Positions 1 through 12,475 of a stretch of DNA of 64,000 nucleotides are shown here, in pieces; position 1 is the stretch's first letter; each line of letters opens with the position of its first letter. Source of the DNA: Silurus meridionalis (Eukaryota; Chordata; Actinopteri; Siluriformes; Siluridae); assembly GCF_014805685.1 (NCBI RefSeq), contig NC_060892.1, positions 8,117,990 through 8,181,989 on the forward strand, read 5' to 3'. Position numbers and translations under genes: made by a program. The notes beneath the pieces are model-generated. The model saw only the letters and a list, made by a program, of their open reading frames with translations. It ran no database searches and was not told the DNA's origin.

Positions 1-17
1 AAATGCCCTTTTATATA

Positions 18-585
18 CCGTAATTTACGGACTATTAAGCGTACCCAAATATAAGCCGCACCTACTGAATTTTACAAAGATTTTTATTTTGAACATAAAT
101 AATAATAATAACGCTGTTGCCAAGAAAAATAAAGAAGCACAAGTTTTGGAAACCTGTCTGTGCTTATATGATTTCTGTTGCAACTGGAGTTAGCGAACTC
201 TCCCTTCACCCAGACTCAACGCGTTACAACGGCTTGTATCTAAACAGTAGCCTACCAAGAAAGTCATTGTTCACTGTCTTCCTCCTTCCTTTCACAACTA
301 TTCCTCTCAGGAGTTTATCTTTTGGCATCTTCGTGCGTTTAAAAATCACCATCGGTGGAAGTTTTTCTCCCGATGCCGTGCAGCTCAGAACACAGGTGAG
401 GTGCGTTTTTTCGTTTCCGTTCGGAAATTTCATTGGTCTAATGTTATGGGGTTCAGTTTTTTGGCTTGAAGTTTGTGAAACCGGGAAAAACCCAGGAAAA
501 TGTCATATATTAGCCACTTTGTTGTTTAAGCAGCGGGGTTCAAAGTGTGGGAAGAAAGTAGCGGCTTATAGTCCAGAAAATACGG
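18..585 (-). mobile_element. Pogo/Tigger-like MITE with a transposase fragment, copy 1
   Basis: The ends are CCGTAATTTACGGACTA on the left and, read from the other strand, CCGTATTTTCTGGACTATAA on the right. A TA dinucleotide lies at each edge, the target duplication of Tc1/mariner/pogo elements. Inside, the minus strand at 224-433 reads NGNEKTHLTCVLSCTASGEK and then LPPMVIFKR-K-MPKDK. That matches the region of a pogo-type DDE transposase lying between the first and second catalytic aspartates. No catalytic Asp is present, so the element cannot be autonomous. Confidence 0.75.
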
Positions 586-961
586 TACTTAATGTAAGAG
601 TAAAATTTCGAAAGTGGCAACTATACACCAGTTTTTTCCAACGTCATCTAACTGTTTTTTTTATTTATTTATTTTTATTCATGAGGCAGTGTTAAAGTGA
701 TCCTGTTAGTCTGTTAGGCTTCAGTGGTGTTGATCTGTTCTGCGGGTCAGTGTCGAACAGCTGGATCCATTTGTTACAGAGACTTGCAGCAGCAGTACAC
801 CTGTTGTGTCATTTCAGCAGGTTTAAGTTCTCCAAAGATCATAAATTTTATACAGTGACCACATGGGATCACATGTGTGGACTTACTTATGTGTAAATAA
901 GCGTATGAATGCATGTACAGTATGAGTGCATGCACGTGTGCTTGGGTGTGCGTTTATAGAC

Positions 962-964
<3 letters not shown>

Positions 965-1016
<52 letters not shown>
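965..1016 (+). repeat. (TG)n microsatellite, copy A
   Basis: Uninterrupted TG dinucleotides ending in TATGTG. The tract at 2805-2856 in copy B has exactly the same length. Confidence 0.95.
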
Positions 1017-1021
<5 letters not shown>

Positions 1022-1602
1022 TTGATGACTTTATTAGAAATTAAATTATTTTGCATTTCTAAATAATAATTGTGTATAATACTGTAAATGGTTCAGACAG
1101 TTTGTTTTAACACCACGCAGAATCTTTCACTTTAACCTTTAAGATAGTTTGAGGTAAGATCACCCCAGCACCAATGGTACTGAAAAAACACAGGATCTTC
1201 TCTGGAAGGGAGTTGACACGTCTGAACGCTTGGCTTACTGTATGTCTGACGCATTAACAATATATATGTTCTGTGACATTTCTTGCTTGTCTAGACATAA
1301 ATCTACAAGCAGTTTACTGTCGCAGTTTAATAATAGGGGAGAGTTTATTTTAATGGGTTAGGACTTAAACAGTCTAGAGAGAATTTAATTGGACACAGAT
1401 TTAACTTACACCCTCAAGTGCATGATGAGTCAGCAATATTTTACATCTTGTTTTTCTTGAAAGGGAAATTAAAAGGATATCTATATTCTAAAAAATATTT
1501 TTTTTTATTAAAGAAACACCGGAAGGTTCGATGTGTTACCCTTTAAAACCCCTTAACTAGCTAAACCATTGAGTTAAAAAAAAATGTTTAAGGTTTTTAA
1601 AT

Positions 1603-2040
1603 ATCCTGGTTACTCCCAAAAGCAAAAAAGAAATTTTGACTGGAATTTTGACACTAGGTATCTGAATACAGGTGTCCATAACACCCAATCAATTCCTAAA
1701 TGGAAATATATTAGGCTGATTTTTCACTTATTGTAAACGTATTTAAACTTGTTTAACTTATCGTTTGCTTACCCACTCAAACATTGCCATTAGCTGATTA
1801 TTGGCATCATGGCTTTTCCCAGAAGTGTGTATTACATAAATAGTTTCCAGAAGAAAAACAGGTATATTTGTGGGTAAGGTTCTAGAGAATTACATTAATA
1901 CCTGATTTGCTGCCTAAATTATTGAGTATGTAAAATTTTTTAATATTATTATATATCCTGGCTACTCCCAAAAGCAAAAAAAATATTCTGACTGCCATTT
2001 TGACACCAGGTATCTGATTACAGCTGTCTTTAACACCGAA
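1603..2040 (+). repeat. Internal direct repeat pair of about 80 bp inside duplication 1
   Basis: The stretch at 1603-1690 (TACTCCCAAAAGCAAAAAAG, then TTTTGACACTAGGTATCTGA) is repeated in diverged form at 1959-2040 (TACTCCCAAAAGCAAAAAAA, then TTTTGACACCAGGTATCTGA). The same pair recurs in copy B at 3443-3530 and 3799-3880. It predates the 1.84-kb duplication, since the halves differ more from each other than copy A differs from copy B. Confidence 0.75.
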
Positions 2041-2044
2041 TTTT

Positions 2045-2801
2045 CCTTCACCCAGACTCAACGCTACAACGGCTTGTATCTAAACAGTAGCCTACCAAGA
2101 AAGTCATTGTTCACTGTCTTCCTCCTTCCTTTCACAACTATTCCTCTCAGGAGTTTATCTTTTGGCATCTTCGTGCGTTTAAAAATCACCATCGGTGGAA
2201 GTTTTTCTCCCGATGCCGTGCAGCTCAGAACACAGGTGAGGTGCGTTTTTTCGTTTCCGTTCGGAAATTTCATTGGTCTAATGTTATGGGGTTCAGTTTT
2301 TTGGCTTGAAGTTTGTGAAACCGGGAAAAACCCAGGAAAATGTCATATATTAGCCACTTTGTTGTTTAAGCAGCGGGGTTCAAAGTGTGGGAAGAAAGTA
2401 GCGGCTTATAGTCCAGAAAATACGGTACTTAATGTAAGAGTAAAATTTCGAAAGTGGCAACTATACACCAGTTTTTTCCAACGTCATCTAACTGTTTTTT
2501 TTATTTATTTATTTTTATTCATGAGGCAGTGTTAAAGTGATCCTGTTAGTCTGTTAGGCTTCAGTGGTGTTGATCTGTTCTGCGGGTCAGTGTCGAACAG
2601 CTGGATCCATTTGTTACAGAGACTTGCAGCAGCAGTACACCTGTTGTGTCATTTCAGCAGGTTTAAGTTCTCCAAAGATCATAAATTTTATACAGTGACC
2701 ACATGGGATCACATGTGTGGACTTACTTATGTGTAAATAAGCGTATGAATGCATGTACAGTATGAGTGCATGCACGTGTGCTTGGGTGTGCGTTTATAGA
2801 C

Positions 2802-2861
<60 letters not shown>

Positions 2862-3886
2862 TTGATGACTTTATTAGAAATTAAATTATTTTGCATTTCT
2901 AAATAATAATTGTGTATAATACTGTAAATGGTTCAGACAGTTTGTTTTAACACCACGCAGAATCTTTCACTTTAACCTTTAAGATAGTTTGAGGTAAGAT
3001 CACCCCAGCACCAATGGTACTGAAAAAACACAGGATCTTCTCTGGAAGGGAGTTGACACGTCTGAACGCTTGGCTTACTGTATGTCTGACGCATTAACAA
3101 TATATATGTTCTGTGACATTTCTTGCTTGTCTAGACATAAATCTACAAGCAGTTTACTGTCGCAGTTTAATAATAGGGGAGAGTTTATTTTAATGGGTTA
3201 GGACTTAAACAGTCTAGAGAGAATTTAATTGGACACAGATTTAACTTACACCCTCAAGTGCATGATGAGTCAGCAATATTTTACATCTTGTTTTTCTTGA
3301 AAGGGAAATTAAAAGGATATCTATATTCTAAAAAATATTTTTTTTTATTAAAGAAACACCGGAAGGTTCGATGTGTTACCCTTTAAAACCCCTTAACTAG
3401 CTAAACCATTGAGTTAAAAAAAAATGTTTAAGGTTTTTAAATATCCTGGTTACTCCCAAAAGCAAAAAAGAAATTTTGACTGGAATTTTGACACTAGGTA
3501 TCTGAATACAGGTGTCCATAACACCCAATCAATTCCTAAATGGAAATATATTAGGCTGATTTTTCACTTATTGTAAACGTATTTAAACTTGTTTAACTTA
3601 TCGTTTGCTTACCCACTCAAACATTGCCATTAGCTGATTATTGGCATCATGGCTTTTCCCAGAAGTGTGTATTACATAAATAGTTTCCAGAAGAAAAACA
3701 GGTATATTTGTGGGTAAGGTTCTAGAGAATTACATTAATACCTGATTTGCTGCCTAAATTATTGAGTATGTAAAATTTTTTAATATTATTATATATCCTG
3801 GCTACTCCCAAAAGCAAAAAAAATATTCTGACTGCCATTTTGACACCAGGTATCTGATTACAGCTGTCTTTAACACCGAATTTTCC
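2045..3886 (+). repeat. Tandem duplication 1, copy B
   Basis: Second copy of the unit at 203-2046. It begins inside the MITE sequence (TTCACCCAGACTC) and ends at TTTAACACCGAATTTTCC, after which the sequence becomes single-copy. It carries a 5'-truncated pogo-like MITE (2047-2425) and a (TG)n tract at about 2805-2854. Confidence 0.9.
2047..2425 (-). mobile_element. Pogo/Tigger-like MITE, copy 2, truncated by duplication 1
   Basis: The same sequence as 205-585, lacking the left terminal inverted repeat because the duplication breakpoint cut the element. The transposase fragment on the minus strand (2064-2273) is identical to copy 1. Confidence 0.75.
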
Positions 3887-4430
3887 AATTCCTGAGCACT
3901 CCCAGAGCTTCGCAAATATAGCAAATACTTTGTCACTGTACTTAGATTTTTCTGGTATCAATACTTTACTTCACTAATTATTTTTCAGACAAATGTTTAC
4001 TTTCATTCATTAAATGTTTTACACAAATATCAGTAATTTCTACTTCTTTCATTTTCAAAACAGCCTTATTACTTTCGTTTTAATCTATTTGGTGACATGA
4101 TCAATATCATTTCTTCTCACTGAGCACCATTTTCAGTCCATCATCCTATTTCTTGTCTTGCGGATTTTTCAACCTACCACTGGTGTATCATTTTCTGGCT
4201 CTCACGCACCATAGCCGTAGGCTAGTTTACAAGCTGACAATGAGCAAGAAGGCAACAAGAAGTATGGGGTTAACATGGATTAGACAGAGAAAGTCAGTGA
4301 TGCATCATGGCTTTTCCCAGCAGTGTGTAATGGATAAATAGTTTTCAGAAAAATAACAAGTAAGAAAAACAGGTAGGTGTGTGGGAAAGTTTCTAACCAG
4401 TTATTACATTAGCATCTAATTTGCAGCTCT
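3887..4430 (+). repeat. Diverged repeat: relic related to the hAT MITE at 39 kb, then a third copy of part of unit 1
   Basis: From 3930 to about 4300 the sequence aligns with the hAT MITE at 38981-39563, sharing TTCAACCTACCACTGGTGTA, the GTAGGCTAGTTTA segment and GTCAGTGATG. From 4305 to 4430 it aligns with 1807-1920 and 3647-3760 (CATCATGGCTTTTCCCAG, then AACAGGTA and ATTACATTA). Neither end of the hAT element is preserved here. Confidence 0.6.
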
Positions 4431-4431
4431 G

Positions 4432-6000
4432 AATACACGCTCAGAATTTGTTTTCCTTCTAATTCTGAATGCAGGGAAAAACTGGAAGCATCTCAAATCA
4501 ATAAGTCTGTGAGGGATCACAGCAAAATCGTAGGCTGTTTCGAGAAGAAGAAAAAAAAAAAGCAAGAATGCACAACATTTTGTATTAAAGGCTCTTATTT
4601 CGCCAGGAGAGTCTCTAGAGTCCGGTGTACTTAAAGCTGGCAAGGTTTAACTAAGAACGTGGCTTTTCCTTTTTTATTTGTTTGAAACATTTGGATCATG
4701 TTAGAGTGAGTGAATATCGTTCTGAGGTTTGGGAATCAACATAGACTAAAAGGCAGGCATAAATTAAGTGATGGCCACAGAAGGGGTTTAGCAAGAGCAA
4801 AAAATGTAACTCATGCGAAAGCTATTACCTGCTAAATCCAATGAGGGAGGTCAGAGCTGGACACACACATGCATACGGCTCCCCTAAACCGCACACTATA
4901 TCTTTACACACTCACATGAGAGAGCTAGAGAGAGAGAGAGAGAGAGAGAGATGTAGGGGGTACTATAATTTTATGTGCGAGTTGAAGCAGATATACATGG
5001 ACCCAGGCCCAAAGGAATGAAGCACCACTAAAGAAGAGATGCATGAGCAGGAAGAACACATGCACTCAATCCCTAATCTCTGATGGGTTTATAGCCAGAG
5101 AAAGGACATTTCTCCCCCTTTCTCTCTCTCTCCACACGCACAATAAAAGAAACATTGTCCAAATATGTTCCTCTTTCCCTAACTGTAGGTGATAAGCCAA
5201 GATATGTTTAGTGTCCAACATCAGCCTTAGTTTTGAATCCAGCAGGCTAATGACGCTGACAAGTAATGAAAGTCTATTTGACCTCCAAACCTCTTCCAGA
5301 AATCTCTTATAAAACCACAACCAGTTCTTCAGTTCTGTCAAGCTGATTGATCATGTGATAATTATAAACATGAGGAAAACTTGTATTGTTATGAAAGAAG
5401 TTTTTCGGGTAACTCTTAACATGGAATCCAATGTAGACACTCTATAAATTATCTATAGACATGGCATGCAGCAGGATATCGAATGATTGTCATCAAATGC
5501 TGTCTTAATCTTCTTTAAACCATATGAATTGAATTTGTAATAGCTACAGAGCTAGGTAAGGTGATAGGAGTATAGACCCTACTATATCTATTAAAATGCT
5601 GGGATCATTAGCTAGGGTCTATGGGCTGAATGTGGACCCAAGAAAGCAAGAAAAAAAAGGTAATGCAGTATTATGCACATTTACATTGAACAAGAAGACA
5701 CAAGACAAAGGAGAATAAATAGGTGAACTAATCAAGAGCTTAGCAAGGAACAGATGGATGCAATCGAGAAACAATTAGGGGACAAACTAATGATAGGACA
5801 GGTGGCTGAGGCAAGACAGGAGGATTCGTGACAATAATCTACTAATCATCATCAACCAGGGGCTGGACCAAAAACAAAAAAAAAGGTACAAGTATGGCTT
5901 TTGTATAATATTAGTTAGGCTGGCGGATGAGTTGGCAAATTGTCTATTGTGTATAGACTATGGTTTATAGTGTAAGTTTGACTGTCCCAAAACTTTTTTT

Positions 6001-6002
<2 letters not shown>
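4432..6002. other. Non-coding stretch with one (AG)n run
   Basis: I see no exon-like or transposase-like sequence. An (AG)n run lies at 4927-4951. The open frames here have no recognisable motif and no splice context. Confidence 0.5.

Positions 6003-6052
<50 letters not shown>
6003..6052 (+). repeat. (TG)n microsatellite
   Basis: About 25 perfect TG units. Confidence 0.95.
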
Positions 6053-6056
<4 letters not shown>

Positions 6057-6636
6057 CTGCACCGAACCATGAAATCTTTTTCGTTAATAACGCTTTAATG
6101 TAAATTCACTGCAATGGCACTAAAAAAAAAAATCACTAAACATTTGCTTAACTGATTTTGGTCTCAAATCAAGCACCAAAATCCTCCATGATCCACAAAG
6201 CATTAATCTGGCAATTTAAATAGTCCGTGTGGAAACCTTTGGATTTTGAGTAATGTGCTTTACAGATGCTTTGCAAGACGTGTTTGTTTTAAAAAGTAGC
6301 TTGCATTACGAGTGATAACTAGCATTGCGAACATCTAGCATCATCCGAACAATGAATGGCACGATGGTTCTTTCTCTCTCACTGCGTAAAACAATGGGAG
6401 CTCAGGTCAGCTCCCTGCGTATACGTCCTTGTTCGGCGTGTATCCCTTGTACAGGCATCATTCGCTCAAACCTACTTTTTACTATAATATTGTGACTATG
6501 TGTGTTCTCATGGAAGGAGATTCTTCTTCCAAACAAAAACCTTCCTCCTCCTCCCTCTTGTCTCCCTCACACTAACCACGACTCTTTTCAAAGGTAAAGT
6601 GCAGGTTCATTTAATTACATTTTTACTTTATATTAC

Positions 6637-7146
6637 TTCTTCTTCTTCTTCTTCTTCTTCTTTAGGCTGCTCCCATTAGGGGGCGCCACAGCGGCTCATC
6701 CGTCTCCATACCCTCCTGTCCTCTACATCTGCCTCTTTCAAACCAACTACCTGCATGTCTTCCCTCACCACATCCATAAACCTCCTCTTTGGCATTCCTC
6801 TTTTCCTCCTTTCTGGTGGCTCCATCCTCAGCATTCTCCTACTGATATACCCCATGTCCCTCCTCTGCACATGTCCAAACCACCTCAATCGCGCCTCCCT
6901 CAACTTGTCTCCAAAACGTCCTATATGCGCAGTGTGGTATTGTATGTGACTTCCTCATACTGAACCACAACTCCTCTCTCCCTCCTGTCATACGCTTTCT
7001 CTAAATCCACAAACAAACAATGCAGCCCCTTCTGACCTTCTCTATACTTCTCCATCAACATTCTCAAAGCGAATCTAGTCTGTGGTGCTCTTCCTCGGCA
7101 TAAAATCATACTGTTGCTCACAGATGGTCACCTCTTCTCTCAGCTG
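6637..7146 (-). mobile_element. RTE-type LINE, 3' end with a large internal deletion
   Basis: Read on the minus strand. The 5' part (about 7146-6950) encodes the start of the reverse transcriptase: FALRMLMEKYREGQKGLHC, then FVDLEKAYDR, which is RT motif A. It then jumps to the C-terminal part (6903-6676), with LRWFGHVQRRDMGYI, RRMLRMEPPERRKRG and KRRFMDVVREDMQ. The span between these, including the YADD active site, is missing, so the copy is dead. The 3' tail reads CGCTGTGGCGCCCCCTAATG, GGAGCAGCC, TAAAGAAG and then a (GAA)n run (the TTC run at 6637-6662). The family match is from memory of RTE elements; the motifs are seen directly. Confidence 0.85.
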
Positions 7147-7439
7147 ATTAGAGGTTATTCACTTGGTTTTCTATACATATTGCATAACTGCCTTTATGAT
7201 ATTTAAGACATTTTGGGAATAAGTTCATGCTGACAAATATCTTGGACTGAAATTTGCAGTCTATGGCAGTCTGACAATTTCTTGCAGTAATACACCGAAT
7301 ATTATATCTTAACTATTTAATGCAAAATATTATACCTTTTTTTTTATATGGACTTGATATTTCATGACCTGATCCCATATCAATTCCTTTTTGTCTCTTT
7401 TTGCAACAACATGTGCCAGGAGACCACTTTAACTCAATA

Positions 7440-7616
7440 GTTACAATCTTATCATAGCAATATCCATACTATTACTTAGTGGTTGGCCGTGCATTTGGTA
7501 CCTGGGCCTTCAGCGGGGACTTACCTGACTTAATCCACCTTTTAATACCACCACTATCACGTTGCGATTATAGAAACCATCAATACAATACAAAAACGCA
7601 ATATAACAAAGCATGG

Positions 7617-7650
<34 letters not shown>

Positions 7651-8500
7651 CATTTTACATATGGAGGTTGAATAACATTTTACTAAAGCAAGAAACCCAG
7701 TTAAGACAACTCCAAACCAGTACACTACCACCGCAACTGTGCACCTACATCATCTGGAGCAGTTCAGAATCAATATTTGTCTGATAGCATGACAAAAACA
7801 TTTAAAAATGTAAATAAAATCCAACCTATTCACCAGAAATGCAGACTCATAATGTGCATCGCTCCTCAGAGGCTGTGAGCCAGTGGTACCACTCGTATTC
7901 ACTGGTCTGGAAGTGGTGAACAAACCCTTTCCTGGGCTGAGACAAGCTAGCTAGCTTCGGGGTTGGCCGACCTCTCCTCACGATGTCTAGCTTTTCTGGA
8001 AAATGCATTTTTAAGTATGTCCAAAACCAAATCAATTTCTCTTCCTCCATAACTCAGATGTATTAATGTGTGCAGAGCGCTACACGAGTGTTTTACCAGT
8101 CGAACTTGGCTGTAACAGTTTCCCTCTGACCAACCAATCAGAGGACGGAAAAAAGCTGACGCTATTCTGGGCTAGCTAGCTGCCCTGTGAGGAGAATATG
8201 AAATCTGATTGGTTAAAGAAACAGACCCGTTGGTAATATTATCAATGGTAAAAAGGCCAGCAGTACAGACTTTGAAAGCCCTGGGCAGAGGCTGATATCT
8301 TATTGGACAAAATATCTTACATCCACATACACGTACTGAAAGCAGTGCAGCCAAGAAAAACGCTATGAAATAAAGAGAATAAACTGTTGGGAATAAATTA
8401 ATACAATTTCACGCAACAAATATTAGAATTTAGGTTGTAAAAGTAGGTCAGTGCTTCTGATAGTGTTTAGGCCAGCAGAGAAGGCTTTGCTGGCCCTGAC
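7440..8500. other. Gene-poor stretch with an (AG)n run; possible old DNA transposon
   Basis: Holds an (AG)n run at 7621-7650 and short open frames without recognisable motifs. The edge sequence GGCCGTGCATTTGGTACCTG at 7485 and GGCCAGCAGAGAAGGC at 8471 could be worn terminal repeats of a DNA element, but the match is too weak to call. Confidence 0.25.
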
Positions 8501-8700
8501 CACCCACCACTGCTATTACTTATGTAATACTTTGTTCAACTATGTCCTAGTTAGTTTTGTGTTACTTTTTATTAATTTATGGTGTCTGATGTAGCACCTT
8601 GGCCCTGGAGAAACCTTGTTTCATTTCACTGTGTACTGCAATGAACACTGTATATGGTTGGAATAACAAATAAAGCCTACTTTACTTGTATTACCAAGTA
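8465..8700 (-). repeat. Dispersed repeat family A, minus-strand copy
   Basis: On the minus strand it reads GGCTTTATTTGTTATTCCAA, CCATATACAGTG, CAGTACACAGTGAAATGAAA and then CAAGGTTTCTCCAGGGCCAA. Related copies lie at 10925, 18530 and 52985. The shared core is TTTATTGT-ATT, CCATATACAG and CAGTGAAA. I recognise it as a fish interspersed repeat type but cannot place it in a class. Confidence 0.6.
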
Positions 8701-10741
8701 AACAACAACTTCCAAAAGATTTCTGAAAGCAGTAAGCTGTAGCACTCTAGATCTTGGAAGAGCAGAAGTTGAATTACAAATTGTTATTGGCTTTAGGTGT
8801 GTGTCTGTCTGAAGACACTCCTGGGTCACTCTCCCAGCTTCAATTGAAATGATTTTCTCATTACAGCACAAACAAACCGAGAGTTACAACTGTACTCCAG
8901 CGTACAGAATCGAATACTATGTGAGGGAATGAGGGCTGTACAGAGATGTTTTGTTTAGTGACAGTAAAACTTGTTTTTCTTCCATGCATTTGAGGGCACA
9001 CAGAGTGGTGTGAGATCGGTTAAAAATAATTCTGCAGGTTATATAATGTACATATCGATACAGATGCACTATAAAAGTAAAATCTTAATTCTTATGGTAT
9101 CGGTGTGGGTTTTATTAGCAGCTTTTTAAAGCTTCCTGAATGTTGCAAGCTATCAGGGGTAAATCCATGTAGTATTTGCTAGAGGTATGTTCTGTAGGCT
9201 TGATTTAGCTGGATATTAATTCACTTGCCTATGTAGCTAGTGTTATTTTTTTGCAACTAATATTTGGCACAAGCCTTGCAGTTGCAAGTACATCTTTGTT
9301 TTTGACCTGCCTATTTTGTGTTCAGGGATGCCATCACACAGCAATCAAATCTAATCTATTAAATCTAATAAATCATAAGGATTATGGATTATTAGGATCA
9401 TGTTTCAGTTTTGCAAAGTAGAGGATCACTAGACAAAAATTAATTCTCCAAAGTAGCCAGCAAAAGAACATGGATGAATAACGTTTATGTTGATGAAATT
9501 TCCTTTGAGATACTCAGTAAGCCCTGTATTATCCCAGAAAAATGTACTTGAAATGGAGCTAATTTTTTTTTTTTTGTATGAGTTTTGCAAGAATATTATT
9601 TAAAGTTTCATGCTCATGAAATGAGTTCTGAAATTAATAAGTGTCAAATATCTGCATGACAAAATGAACCTGAGGTAACAGACTCCCTGTTTATATTCTT
9701 ACTGAAGCAGCCAAGCATGACTATCAAAATTTATGATTTAATAGGGAAATTGTAAAAAAGGACAAAAGAACACTTGCCTCAAGACCATTTTCTCAGAGTA
9801 ATGAATGGGTAAGTAGCTACAGTTGCCCTTTTATTCTACTGTGAATGCTAATGACTGAGAAGGGGACTGTTAAAGTCTTTTATGGCAAGACGTTCACATT
9901 TTCTACGCCAGCTCGTGTAACTCTCTTCAGTGATTGTACTGCAAAGGTAGAATGCTTATTAAAGTAAATGCCACAATGAGGTTCGCTGTATGGTGATTTT
10001 TCAAGTTTGCATTATTTCACTTAAGTCTCTGTTTAAAATAAATAAATAAATAAATAAACACTTCTAACATACATGGTGTAGCATTCAATAAATGTATGAT
10101 ATTCCATATTTATATTTAAAAGTTCAGTGTCAAAATTGCATAGTATACCTAAACATCACTACTAGTGTACTAACATAGTATTTAAGAGGGTTGGATGTGC
10201 TTGAGAGGTGCGGATATTGTCACCATGAGAAGTAACTAATTATTGTACATCTTATCTGTTCAGTGTAACAGAAGCTTTATCAGAGTAAAATGTTTTTTTT
10301 TTAAGTCTTTTTTATCTATTGGCTTATTTCCCATATCAGGCTGAGACACTAATCAGGGGATCTGTAAGTACATGCCTAGAATGTTTTACTAGCACCCAAT
10401 ATGTAAAAAATGCAGAAACATTTACATGAAACACCAAGAAAAAAAGCTAAAACGTCACTTTTCCACTCAGTCACATACATGTTTAGATTTACATGATTCA
10501 ATACATAATTCGTTTTTAAATAAATGTGCTTATACAGAGCATTTTGCAGAAATATATTGTGGTATCATTGTGTACATTGTGGTATTATATTACATTATGA
10601 ATGGAAACATACAGTCTCTCGCTCCGATTGGCTGCAAGCTCTCTTTTGTCTTTCATGCCTGAATCTGGAGGGTGATGGGGTCTGATTTTTCATTTGAAAT
10701 AGTTTAATTTTAGATTTAAACAATTTTGAAGATCCAAGTAT

Positions 10742-10744
<3 letters not shown>
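8701..10744. other. No feature recognised
   Basis: AT-rich sequence with short homopolymers and an (AAAT)n run near 10038-10060. No transposase motif, exon-like frame or structured repeat was found. Confidence 0.5.

Positions 10745-10745
<1 letters not shown>

Positions 10746-10835
<90 letters not shown>
10746..10835 (+). repeat. (TTTC)n microsatellite
   Basis: About 22 perfect tetranucleotide units. Confidence 0.95.
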
Positions 10836-10836
<1 letters not shown>

Positions 10837-10924
10837 AGGTATTGTATGCTTTTGTATTTGGCTGATATTTACAATATTACACACACAGCTCTTATCATGA
10901 TAAACATAAAATAATTATATGTAA

Positions 10925-11225
10925 ATATCAAGTCAATTAGGCTTTATTGTTATTCCAACCATATCCAGCTACATTAATAAACCAGGAACACAAAATTTTA
11001 AATTGACAATACAAAGTGCTCATGTACAACATTTAGTGCAAAAAATAAACCAAAAGACAACATGAGACAGAGAAACAGGAGACACAGTAAGTGCCAAAAA
11101 CACAGCAACACTGTATCTCTGACAAGTATGGTACAGAAGGTACACAAACACAATTCAGGGCCATTGATGCCATTGAAGTCATAGTTTCAAGCTTTTTTTT
11201 TTTTTTTTGCTGTTTTTTAGCCAAA
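10925..11225 (+). repeat. Dispersed repeat family A, plus-strand copy
   Basis: Starts GGCTTTATTGTTATTCCAAC, CATATCCAGCTACATTAATA. It is the same family as the minus-strand copy at 8465. A long T-run lies near 11190. Confidence 0.5.
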
Positions 11226-11656
11226 GCAACCAGTCACTAACATTTATTAGTCTGGAACACCAATGGATTGGTGCTGAATCGCAACAAAAGAGCATTTGCG
11301 CATAGATTTTCTGCTGTGTTGCTCACCTCCTGGGAACCACAAGCCCCTGGCTTTGTTCAAGAGAGAACATCTCTGGGGGAGCGGTGAATCCACCTGCTTT
11401 GTGACCAAATACCCACAAAGCATTAGCCTGGGGAACTGCAGTAATTCATTTATAAAAAGGAGCTGGGTGAAAATCGTGTTAGTCTTTGATTGCCTCCATT
11501 GTACTGAGTTAAATTGGTGAATTTACCCTCGTTTTGACCCTCTTGATTTGTATTTGGCTCAGAATGAGTCTGCTCTTGTTTTCTATAGAGAAGGTGAACT
11601 TTGTGCAATTCATTGATCAAAGGCAGTAAATGGCTATGGTTAAGCTTGTGTATACA

Positions 11657-11666
<10 letters not shown>

Positions 11667-11709
<43 letters not shown>
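11667..11709 (+). repeat. (TG)n microsatellite
   Basis: About 21 TG units preceded by (AT)4. Two apparent open frames that cross it are artefacts of the repeat. Confidence 0.95.
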
Positions 11710-11711
<2 letters not shown>

Positions 11712-12475
11712 TGTGTTTTCAGTCTCCATCCCAACTTTGTTTAGTATCTTGTTCCAAGTTGCTTGTCGTTCCTATGAAAATAGGAACTTTCTTTGGCATT
11801 TTTACTCACTCAGACTTGCACTCATTGCACCTTTGCATTGGTTTATGAAAAGATTCATTTTTTAAAAGGGGTGGAAGAATGGAATTATAAGAAAAGGTCA
11901 TTGATGTTACTTTAGGAGGGTTGACTGAATACTATTGAATAGTAAATTGCTTTAGTATGTGTAAACATATCACTGTCCTCCTCCTGCTTTCTTGAAACCC
12001 ACAAGCTCTTATCATGGCCATTGCTTAAGGGATGACTGTTAAATTATGACCAACTCTGATGGGGCAAAAGCAGGAGTTTCTGGTTTTGTAATCAAACCTG
12101 ATGTAAAGTGAATGATGGCTTTTATATTTGGAAGCTGTTTTCATTTTAGAAAAATGGTAGCAAGTTCATTGTTTTGTTAAAAATTGGTACCAATTAATAT
12201 GCAATGTTTGCAGTCATATATCATCTTTCGGAAATTCAAAAAGTATATGTAAAGGGTGTTATACACCAAATAATTCTTTTCTTCTCTTTCTTTTCTTTTC
12301 TTTTAGCCTAAAATCTCAAGACCATGTTTTAAAATCAGTTGGTCAAGTGTCAGTAATCATATTTTTTTTGAGGATTATTTAAGATTAGTTTTCTTGTATG
12401 GATTTCTCATTTGTAACTATACTGTAGAGCCCAAAAGGTTTAAAATGATATTAAGGCAGTTGGAAATATTTTGGA

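Larger units (their letters stand above)
203..2046 (+). repeat. Tandem duplication 1, copy A (about 1.84 kb)
   Basis: Copy A is followed head-to-tail by copy B at 2045-3886 with an offset of 1840. The two appear identical apart from a 2-nt difference near the start (ACGCGTTACAAC here, ACGCTACAAC in copy B). Even the (TG)n tract has the same length in both. The left breakpoint lies inside the pogo-like MITE. The junction carries only a CC microhomology. Confidence 0.9.

Noticed and set aside
117..695. A 192-codon plus-strand frame and its repeats at 2074, 22035 and 23943
   Set aside because: It is the antisense shadow of the transposase fragment in the pogo-like MITE and has no recognisable domain.
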